Below are positions 14,724-20,316 of a stretch of 20,316 nt of DNA, piece by piece. The translations under genes were made by a program, and so were the position numbers. The DNA comes from an uncultured Blautia sp. Lineage in GTDB: Bacteria; Bacillota; Clostridia; Lachnospirales; Lachnospiraceae. A model generated the notes under the pieces. The model saw nothing but the letters and a program-made list of their open reading frames with translations, ran no database searches and was not told where the DNA came from. The stretch is taken from assembly GCF_934372025.1 (NCBI RefSeq), contig NZ_CAKROJ010000041.1:1-20316 (forward strand), read 5' to 3'. Numbering within the stretch: the first letter of the stretch is position 1; each line of letters starts with the position of its first letter.

Positions 14724-15716
14724 ATGAAACAGACATTACAATCTATCTTAACTGCATCTAATGCTGTGCTTTTTCCTGCTATTTCCAGAAACCACAGCCT
14801 GAACTCTGTTTTCTGTATAACTGAATCTGACGTTTTTCGCTGCAATGAAGAAATCGCAGTATTTTTGCAGGATCCTGATTTTCAAAATCGTCTGTGCAAG
14901 CAGGATTTTGTAGATGTTTTGTTTATCCTTAAAGGAAACTGCACCTGCAGATTTTATAAAACAGATCTGACAACACCACCGGAGTCTGTCTTTTTATCCA
15001 GACATTCCTTTTGTATTATCCCACATCAGGTTATTCATTCTTTTTCTCCTGATCCCGACTGCCAGATTCTGCATATTTTTTTCAGGCTGGATTCTCTGAA
15101 AAGTCATTACTCCGATCTGATCTCAGCCAATAATATGCTTCTTCTTTTTTGTTCCAATATGCTGTATCGGACACATTACTGGAATTATCTTTATTTTTCA
15201 GTCTCCTACACAGATAAACTGGATACTCAGCTGGCTGAAATGTATGAAGAATTCCATCATAAACAGATTTTTTATCAAAATATGCTTTATTATTCTGCCG
15301 GCATACTTTTTACCCTTATGGAACGGCAGTTACTCAGCCAGATTTCCGTCTCTCCATCCAACCCGCTCCGGCTGGTATGTTATGATCAGATTTATTCTTA
15401 TATCTGTGATAATTATTCAATGACCTCCGCAAGAGCAATTGCAGAATATTTTCATATCAGTCAGTCTTATCTCTGCAAACTGTTTCACGAAAACGGTACT
15501 ACCGTTACCACGGTCATTCAGGAAATCCGACTTCAGCAGGCCCGAAGCCTTCTGGAACAAAGTGACCTCTCCGTTCAGAATATTGCAGAACTGGTCGGCT
15601 ATCATGATCTGACTTATTTTATCAAACTGTTCAAGCGGTACTTTTCAGTTACGCCTTACCAGTATCGTAAAAAATATCAATCTATAAAAAAGTTTTCACA
15701 GCCGATGATAACATAG
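14724..15716 (+). CDS. AraC-family transcriptional regulator
   Basis: A 330-residue regulator with an N-terminal cupin-like sensor domain (roughly residues 30-125, including VDVLFILKGNC and IIPHQVIHSFSPD). A helical linker follows, then a C-terminal AraC DNA-binding domain (about 225-320). The last has both helix-turn-helix units: ARAIAEYFHISQSYLCKLFH, and the hallmark SVQNIAELVGYHDLTYFIKLFKRYF followed by TPYQYRKKY. The start at 14724 is fixed by GGAGG. It is the only clear plus-strand gene and diverges from the riboswitch operon, so it could control that operon, itself, or the sugar cluster that faces it. Cupin AraC proteins usually sense sugars, but some control metallophore uptake. Confidence 0.9.
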   Translation: MKQTLQSILTASNAVLFPAISRNHSLNSVFCITESDVFRCNEEIAVFLQDPDFQNRLCKQDFVDVLFILKGNCTCRFYKTDLTTPPESVFLSRHSFCIIPHQVIHSFSPDPDCQILHIFFRLDSLKSHYSDLISANNMLLLFCSNMLYRTHYWNYLYFSVSYTDKLDTQLAEMYEEFHHKQIFYQNMLYYSAGILFTLMERQLLSQISVSPSNPLRLVCYDQIYSYICDNYSMTSARAIAEYFHISQSYLCKLFHENGTTVTTVIQEIRLQQARSLLEQSDLSVQNIAELVGYHDLTYFIKLFKRYFSVTPYQYRKKYQSIKKFSQPMIT

Positions 15717-15878
15717 TACCATACTTTCGCCTCTATAAAAATGGCTTATTTTTTATAAAAATCGTGTTTTTTTACACTAAATTCTTTGAAAACATATGTC
15801 AGATTATCCTGTACAATACAAAATGGCTTTTAAGAGAATGAAAAAATTTTACAACTTTTTTCCTCTACATCATAAATC

Positions 15879-16853
15879 TTAAATGTCCCTGTGTGTCAAA
15901 AGTGCTGGAAAATCTGCCTCATACTCATAGAATCTCTTTATTACCTCTTGCACCGGTTTCTCACATATTTCATAGCTGTCGTCCTTCCATGCCTCAGACG
16001 CAGAAGGCAGCTTTGGTGCCCACTCCCATAAAGCAAAGCCACGAAGCCATGATCTTTTCTTACAGGCTTCGAACATTGCACGATACCATTCACACTGTTC
16101 TTCCAGGCGAAGTTCTCCCTGCAATTCCCAGTTATTCGGAACCATCCCGGAACCTTTTCGCGACATACATCCTGCTTCGGCAAAGAAAAATGGTTTCTGG
16201 TATTTTAAGACCGTTTTTTCGATACGATCCAGTTCCTGCTCCCATTGATCAATTGGATAATACCCGCTGGAAGAGATCATATCGACACAGTCCCACCAAG
16301 ATACATGATCTTCCTGATATTTGTCCGTGTTATAAGACACCAGTCCATGATATTCCTTACGTATGGAAGCAATCACATCTCTCCACTGCTTCTCTCTGTG
16401 TTCCGTCATTACCATCTCACATCCGGCAATAAAAATATCACATTGTTCTTCTTCCGCTATCCTTGCATAATGTGTCTGAAACTCCATATAGGACGCAAAC
16501 CAGTTCTCCCATTTTGGTTCACATGGGACATCATGTTCAAAAAAACTGATGTAAGCACGCCATGTTCCATCCTTACAATTCACCGTTGGTTTGAGCCCGA
16601 CCCGAATTCCTTTTTCTTTTACATACCGTATCATGCAGATCAGTTCTTCATCCGAAAATGTATCTTCTGAGGTATAACATATTTCTTCCGAATGTGCTGT
16701 TTTCTGAATTCCCGCAGGTGCAAAAACAACAAAATCTGCTGCTGTCTGATCAATCATATGATCAAAACTTTTTCTTGCTGTCTCTGTTGAAAGAGAACCT
16801 CTTTTGTGAAACGGTGCAAACGTGATCCCCTTCATGAAATCTATTGTATTCAT
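15879..16853 (-). CDS. GH113-like beta-mannanase-type glycoside hydrolase
   Basis: A 324-residue (beta/alpha)8 enzyme resembling family GH113, whose characterised member is the Alicyclobacillus beta-mannanase. It opens with KGITFAPFHKRGSL, has GLKPTVN and WENWF, and carries likely acid/base Glu146 in AGCEM and nucleophile Glu226 in FFFAEAG. The 80-residue spacing equals that of the known pair as I recall it. A FALWEWAP segment (273-280) follows. There is no signal peptide, so it probably acts in the cytoplasm on imported oligosaccharides. The start at 16853 is set by GGAG eight bases upstream, 25 bases after the Nudix stop; the ATG at 16889 lies within the Nudix gene. Substrate specificity is not certain. 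Confidence 0.8.
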   Translation of the reverse strand: MNTIDFMKGITFAPFHKRGSLSTETARKSFDHMIDQTAADFVVFAPAGIQKTAHSEEICYTSEDTFSDEELICMIRYVKEKGIRVGLKPTVNCKDGTWRAYISFFEHDVPCEPKWENWFASYMEFQTHYARIAEEEQCDIFIAGCEMVMTEHREKQWRDVIASIRKEYHGLVSYNTDKYQEDHVSWWDCVDMISSSGYYPIDQWEQELDRIEKTVLKYQKPFFFAEAGCMSRKGSGMVPNNWELQGELRLEEQCEWYRAMFEACKKRSWLRGFALWEWAPKLPSASEAWKDDSYEICEKPVQEVIKRFYEYEADFPALLTHRDI

Positions 16854-16878
16854 TGCATTTTCTCCTGTTGGTATTCCA

Positions 16879-17426
16879 TTATTTTTCATCTTCTCTGCTC
16901 ATCCAGCGTGCCCACGCTGCAAGACCTGCACCATGCTTCACTTCTCCTGTTGCCACAAGTTTTTGAAATTCTTTTACCGAGACTTCATGAATCTTCAATA
17001 CTTCTGCCGGATTCAGTGATTCTTCGCCGAGTTTTCCACATTGAATGGCAAAAAGATGAATCTTTTCATCCGTAGATCCAAAAGATGGGTAAAAATATCC
17101 CAGAAAAATCACTTCCTCTGCTTCATATCCTGTCTCTTCTTTTAATTCACGTACTGCTGCCTGCTCCGGTGTCTCTCCCGGATCGATCAGTCCGCCCGGA
17201 AGTTCCGTCTGCCAGGAACGGATCGGATAGCGGTATTCTCTCAGTGTAATAATATTTTTCCATGAAACGGGAGAATACTGACGCCCTCCATCATCTCAAG
17301 GTAATCATATGGTCTTATATTTCCATTGACGCGCACTTCATCCTGTACAACATTAAGACGTCCTAATTTTATCTTTTCTGACTTTATAGTCTCAAACGGA
17401 CTTTTATTTAATTCTTTTTTTTCCAT
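16879..17426 (-). pseudogene. Nudix hydrolase (ADP-ribose pyrophosphatase-like), frameshifted
   Basis: Two consecutive reading frames together encode one Nudix protein. The first runs from 17426 (ATG with AAGGA upstream) through MEKKELNKSPFETIKSEK and YDYLEMMEGVSILPFHG, then hits a stop after GKILLH. In the +1 frame the sequence continues NIITLREYRYPIRSWQTELP into a complete Nudix box (G-LIDPG-E-TPEQAAV-REL-KEE-TG) and ends WARWMSREDEK at 16879. Adding one base to the A5 tract at 17255-17259 restores a 182-residue protein of normal length, reading HGKNIITLREYRYP. The frameshift may be a real mutation, a homopolymer sequencing error, or slippage that yields some full product. The intact form would hydrolyse ADP-ribose or a similar nucleoside diphosphate derivative. 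All catalytic residues are otherwise preserved, so any decay is recent. Confidence 0.88.
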
Positions 17427-17500
17427 AATTTTCCTTCTTTCTTTAGTCAAGTGGATATTCGCAATCTGCATTCAAGTAAATTCACTCTGTATAACAAAAG

Positions 17501-17541
17501 GCAGCTGTATGAAATAAATCTCACTTCGTACAGTTTCCTGC
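17501..17541 (-). terminator. Possible weak terminator after the beta-glucosidase gene
   Basis: CTGC (17538-17541) pairs with GCAG (17501-17504), and TACAG (17529-17533) pairs with CTGTA (17505-17509) across a four-base bulge and a 19-base loop. On the minus strand it is followed by CTTTTGTT. It starts within six bases of the beta-glucosidase stop. The bulge makes it weak, so partial read-through to the Nudix gene is likely. Confidence 0.4.
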
Positions 17542-17546
17542 TTTCT

Positions 17547-18968
17547 TTATAATTCAGTTCCATTTGTCTCTATCACATGTTTATACCAGAATGCGGAATC
17601 TTTCATGATTCTCTGCTGGTTCCTGTAATCTACATACACAAGTCCAAATCTGTCTGAATAACCATTTGCCCATTCAAAATTATCCATCAAAGACCACTGG
17701 AAATATCCTCTGATATCCACCTCCACTGCAGCCTTTTTCAGTTCTCGTAAATATCTTGCAAGAAAATCAATTCTGTTTGGATCATGCACTTTTCCATCTA
17801 ACGAAATCACATCATGACAGGATAATCCATTCTCTGTGATATAGATTGGCTTATGATATCTTTCATATAAAAACTTCGGTCCCCACTGCAGACATTCCGG
17901 TGTTACCGGCCATTGGATCGCAGTCTTAGGAAATCCTTCATATCGGCAAACCTCCTGTGGTTTCCCGTCTTCTCCCATACGGATACATCTGCCATTATAA
18001 ATATTCTGTCCATAGATATCGATTGGTTCTGAGATCAGGCGCATATCTTCTTCAGTGATTTTCGGAAGATATTTTTCATAACGCTCCAACCCCTCTTCCG
18101 GATAATGTCCTAACAAAACCGGATCTGACCACCAGGACACATTCCATGTCCAGTTACTGTCGTCCTCCTGAAGAGAAAAATACGCCTTCCTTGCAGCCTC
18201 AATATCTTCTGGCCGATCTGTTTCCGGATAACAGACAGATGAGGTCGGTGCATATCCGATCGTCAGTTTCTGTTTTCCATAAGCACGGAGCATCTGGACC
18301 GCTCTTCCATGTGCTTTCATGGCGTTGTGTGCCATTTCAAACGTATCTCTCAGCGGTGCTTTTACTCCCGGTGCATGCACTCCGCTGAGGAAACCAAGTC
18401 CGACAAAACACTGTGGCTCATTCAATGTAAAGAAATGAGTTACCCTGTCACTGAATCTTTCAGCAACAAGCTTCGCATATTCTCCAAACCATTCCACGAT
18501 CTGCGGATTCAACCATCCGCCTCTTTTATAAATTTCATATGGAAGTTCCCAGTGATACAAAGTAATATATGGTTCGATCTTATTTTCCACAAGTTCGTCG
18601 ATCAGATGGTTATAGAACTCAATACCTTTCTCATTCACTCTTCCAAATCCATCTGGTAAAATTCGTGACCAGTCGATAGAAAAGCGATAAGCTTTCAGGC
18701 CCATTTCTTTCATTAACTGAACATCTTCTTTATATCTGTGATAATGATCACATGCCACTTCACCAGTGTGACCAGAATATATTTTCCCCGGTTCTTTTGT
18801 ATACACATCCCAGATGTGCTCACCTTTGCCGCCTTCTTTTACCGCACCTTCGATCTGATAAGCACTTGTTGCTGCACCCCAGACAAAATCCTCTGAGAAG
18901 CCAGAAGACTTTCTGTTTCCATTTTTCGATTCTAATTCCTGTAATGCTGTTTTCTTATCGGGAATCAT
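17547..18968 (-). CDS. GH1 beta-glucosidase
   Basis: A 473-residue family 1 glycoside hydrolase that removes terminal beta-linked glucose (or related sugars) from short oligosaccharides in the cytoplasm. The N-terminal signature FVWGAATSAYQIEGA follows a ~23-residue leader. Acid/base Glu184 is in TLNEP, nucleophile Glu379 in ITENG, and the sugar-binding NFEW (Glu432, Trp433) is present. Glutamate at that place, and the absence of the S-x-K-x-Y phosphate-binding motif, argue for free rather than 6-phospho sugars. No signal peptide is seen. AGGTGA precedes the ATG. The gene follows the Cof-type phosphatase by 15 bases and precedes the Nudix and GH113 genes, suggesting joint beta-glycan oligosaccharide use. 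Confidence 0.92.
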   Translation of the reverse strand: MIPDKKTALQELESKNGNRKSSGFSEDFVWGAATSAYQIEGAVKEGGKGEHIWDVYTKEPGKIYSGHTGEVACDHYHRYKEDVQLMKEMGLKAYRFSIDWSRILPDGFGRVNEKGIEFYNHLIDELVENKIEPYITLYHWELPYEIYKRGGWLNPQIVEWFGEYAKLVAERFSDRVTHFFTLNEPQCFVGLGFLSGVHAPGVKAPLRDTFEMAHNAMKAHGRAVQMLRAYGKQKLTIGYAPTSSVCYPETDRPEDIEAARKAYFSLQEDDSNWTWNVSWWSDPVLLGHYPEEGLERYEKYLPKITEEDMRLISEPIDIYGQNIYNGRCIRMGEDGKPQEVCRYEGFPKTAIQWPVTPECLQWGPKFLYERYHKPIYITENGLSCHDVISLDGKVHDPNRIDFLARYLRELKKAAVEVDIRGYFQWSLMDNFEWANGYSDRFGLVYVDYRNQQRIMKDSAFWYKHVIETNGTEL

Positions 18969-18983
18969 TTTTTCACCTGCCTT

Positions 18984-19766
18984 CTACTCATTTATTATCC
19001 CTTGATTTTTCAGATAATGATAAATTCCATCATCTTCCACACTTTTACAAATATCCGTCGCAATAGCTTTCACTTTTTCTGAGGCATTTCCCATTGCAAT
19101 CCCTTTTCCAACTGATTGTAACATATCAATATCATTTTCTCCATCTCCAAACGCAATAGCTTCTTCTTTGGAGAATTTATAATGTGAAAGAACCTGTTTG
19201 ATCGCAGTTCCTTTTCCGCCTTCTCCGGGAATAATATCTACGGCTCTGTCCCACCATGCTGCTAATTTGGTATTTTTCGTTCCTTCTAATATATGCTTTC
19301 GTTCTTCCAAGTTGCATCCCAGCATAATCTGGAACACATCTTTTTCCACATATTCTTCGAATTTTTCGGATACATTCAATTTATGACGCGCAATTGCAAA
19401 ATAATCCGCTAAATCTTTATCACTTCCGTTTGCAACAATATCTTTCGCTGTTGCAATAGAAACTGGTCTGCTCATTCTCTTTGCATTTTCAATAACCATT
19501 TTTACATCTTCTTTCGGAATAGGACATTTCACCACTTCCTGATTATCTGCAACACAAAAAGAACCATTAAATGCCAGAATCGCATCAAATTCGATTCCAG
19601 AAAACACTGGTATTGTTGCAAATGGACGTCCTGTTGCGATACATATTTTTATGCCATTTTGTTTCAATAAGCATAATGCCTTTCTCGTATTCTCTGTTAT
19701 CTCTGTTTTTCCCAGCTCCAATAAAGTTCCATCAATGTCAAAAAAAGCAATTTTTACTTTATTCAT
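18984..19766 (-). CDS. Cof-type HAD-IIB sugar/nucleotide phosphatase
   Basis: A 260-residue HAD-IIB (Cof/YbiV type) phosphatase. Motif I DIDGT (nucleophile Asp10, acid/base Asp12), motif II Thr45 in ATGRP, motif III Lys185 in GGKGTAI and motif IV GDGENDIDML (Asp208, Asp212) are all intact. A C2B cap lies between about 80 and 180. Relatives dephosphorylate sugar phosphates or cofactors such as pyridoxal phosphate and FMN; the substrate here is unknown. It is first in the minus-strand cluster with the beta-glucosidase, so a sugar phosphate is a reasonable guess. AGGAG lies ten bases before the ATG. No strong promoter is evident upstream. Confidence 0.9.
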   Translation of the reverse strand: MNKVKIAFFDIDGTLLELGKTEITENTRKALCLLKQNGIKICIATGRPFATIPVFSGIEFDAILAFNGSFCVADNQEVVKCPIPKEDVKMVIENAKRMSRPVSIATAKDIVANGSDKDLADYFAIARHKLNVSEKFEEYVEKDVFQIMLGCNLEERKHILEGTKNTKLAAWWDRAVDIIPGEGGKGTAIKQVLSHYKFSKEEAIAFGDGENDIDMLQSVGKGIAMGNASEKVKAIATDICKSVEDDGIYHYLKNQGIINE

Positions 19767-19854
19767 CTCTTTTCTGCTCCTGCTCTATACTCGCACCACT
19801 GGTATGAGTGATTCTATTTCCAGATTCAAGTCGAACATCCGTGAGACTTGGCGC

Positions 19855-19898
19855 GTGATTCTGGTCAGCATATGCTGACATATTCTTTACAGAATCAC
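19855..19898. repeat. Nested inverted repeat (cruciform-like hairpin)
   Basis: GTGATTCTG (19855-19863) pairs with CAGAATCAC (19890-19898). Directly inside is a perfect 16-base palindrome, GTCAGCATATGCTGAC (19864-19879), so the whole can fold as stem plus nested hairpin. There is no T run, so it is not an ordinary terminator. It lies in the leader of the minus-strand sugar cluster. Confidence 0.7.
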
Positions 19899-19917
19899 TG
19901 CGCATCCTCGCGGAGCG

Positions 19918-20008
19918 TTTATCTCAGTCGGAGATTGGACTCCCACTGAGACAAATTTGCTATTACTCACCACCTGAAAGAGGTAGGAGTCTTCTCGACT
20001 GAGATAAA
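19918..20008. repeat. Structured 91-bp element with perfect 13-bp terminal inverted repeats
   Basis: TTTATCTCAGTCG (19918-19930) is the exact reverse complement of CGACTGAGATAAA (19996-20008). Inside, GACTCC (19938-19943) pairs with GGAGTC (19986-19991), and ACCT/AGGT forms a tip near 19972-19984. A competing local hairpin is possible: CTCAGT (19923-19928) with ACTGAG (19945-19950) and GGAG with CTCC. No target-site duplication is visible. It may be a mobile-element remnant such as an IS200/IS605-type palindromic end, a miniature element, or a structured RNA. The 19767-20151 gap holds no coding region that I can support. Confidence 0.65.
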
Positions 20009-20075
20009 TGTCTCTGGATACTTAATAAGATTATACGTTCTATCCATCACTTTCGGCAAGTAAGAAAATAACACA

Positions 20076-20121
20076 AAAGGATGTGCTGCGGTAACTTCTC
20101 CATTACCTTGGCACATCCTTT
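20076..20121 (-). terminator. Strong hairpin terminator after the NifX-like gene
   Basis: AAAGGATGTGC (20076-20086) pairs perfectly with GCACATCCTTT (20111-20121), with a second inner stem GGTAA (20090-20094) and TTACC (20103-20107). The minus strand continues TTGTGTTATTTTC. It lies about 30 bases past the stop of the right-edge gene. Confidence 0.75.
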
Positions 20122-20151
20122 CGTATTATTTATTATTTTTTGCTATTCTTC

Positions 20152-20316
20152 TTAATGACAGCTGTGGCTTCCGCATCCATGCTCGCCACATGTATGTCCT
20201 TCCCCGTGGTTGTGCTCGTGATGAGAACATTTCACATCCGGGTTATACTCAAGTGTTTCATTGATAAAAGCTTCTACCGCTTCATCTGCATCTCCGGAAA
20301 CTCCTCCGAAAAGCTT
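20152..20316 (-). CDS. NifX/NifB-family Fe-Mo cofactor-type metal-binding protein, C-terminus only
   Basis: Only the last 54 residues are in the window; the gene continues past the right edge. The fragment reads KLFGGVSGDADEAVEAFING-like sequence (actual: ...EAFINETLEYNPDVKC) and then a tail very rich in His and Cys: SHHEHNHGEGHTCGEHGCG, ending SHSCH. A GG.SGDAD.AV segment followed by such a tail recalls the dinitrogenase iron-molybdenum cofactor family proteins of Clostridia that are not tied to nitrogen fixation. The tail probably binds a metal such as iron, nickel or zinc. Stop codon TAA is at 20152-20154. Family assignment from this short piece is tentative. Confidence 0.6.
   Translation of the reverse strand, partial: KLFGGVSGDADEAVEAFINETLEYNPDVKCSHHEHNHGEGHTCGEHGCGSHSCH

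Noticed and set aside
15893..16432. 179-codon plus-strand open frame opposite the GH113-like gene
   Set aside because: Antisense shadow; the minus-strand frame has catalytic motifs and a ribosome binding site, the plus-strand frame has neither.
17241..17426. Short N-terminal frame as a separate small protein
   Set aside because: Its sequence continues naturally in the +1 frame into a complete Nudix box, so it is the first part of a frameshifted Nudix gene.
17547..18968. Annotation as 6-phospho-beta-glucosidase
   Set aside because: The C-terminal region reads NFEWANGYSDRFGLVYVDY, with Glu at the sugar-contact site and no phosphate-binding S-x-K-x-Y motif, typical of enzymes for non-phosphorylated substrates.
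1..20316. CRISPR array, tRNA, rRNA or intact insertion sequence
   Set aside because: No regularly spaced repeats, no tRNA-like cloverleaf or rRNA sequence, and no transposase or integrase frame were seen on either strand.

Overview
The window looks like a chromosomal segment of a low-to-mid GC Firmicute, most likely a gut Lachnospiraceae (Blautia/Mediterraneibacter/Dorea type). This is inferred from strong GGAGG-type ribosome binding sites, sigma-A promoters, T-rich intrinsic terminators, a PadR-DUF1700-DUF4097 cassette and the gene families present. Nearly every gene is on the minus strand; the one clear plus-strand gene is an AraC-type regulator at 14724-15716.

Left part (1-4060, transcribed right to left): a PadR repressor, a DUF1700 membrane protein and a DUF4097 adhesin-like protein form one tightly coupled operon. 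Its promoter is flanked by two near-identical AT-rich 23-bp sites, 53 bp apart. Next comes a free-standing GMP synthase ATP-pyrophosphatase gene with a near-perfect promoter but no glutamine amidotransferase domain, then a NagD-like HAD phosphatase with a terminator. A further promoter at 29-57 drives a gene lying off the left edge.

Centre (4085-14635): the most notable region. A cobalamin riboswitch with a clear intrinsic terminator precedes nine tightly packed genes: NikB-, NikC-, NikD- and NikE-like transporter genes, a NikA-like binding protein, two tandem paralogous SAM methyltransferases, and a heterodimeric exporter-fold ABC pair (CydDC/YbtPQ-like). The run ends in a strong hairpin at 4085-4128. 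B12 control argues for cobalt, or a cobalt complex, as the imported substrate. The methyltransferases and the second transporter suggest that a small metal-binding molecule may be modified and moved by the same operon; that part is inference.

Right part (14640-20316): the AraC-type regulator diverges from the riboswitch. Facing it is a minus-strand carbohydrate cluster: a Cof-type HAD phosphatase, a GH1 beta-glucosidase, a Nudix ADP-ribose pyrophosphatase broken by a one-base frameshift in an A tract, and a GH113 beta-mannanase-like enzyme without a signal peptide. Upstream lies a 385-base gene-free stretch with elaborate inverted repeats and a terminator. At the right edge is the C-terminus of a NifX/NifB-family protein with a His/Cys-rich tail.
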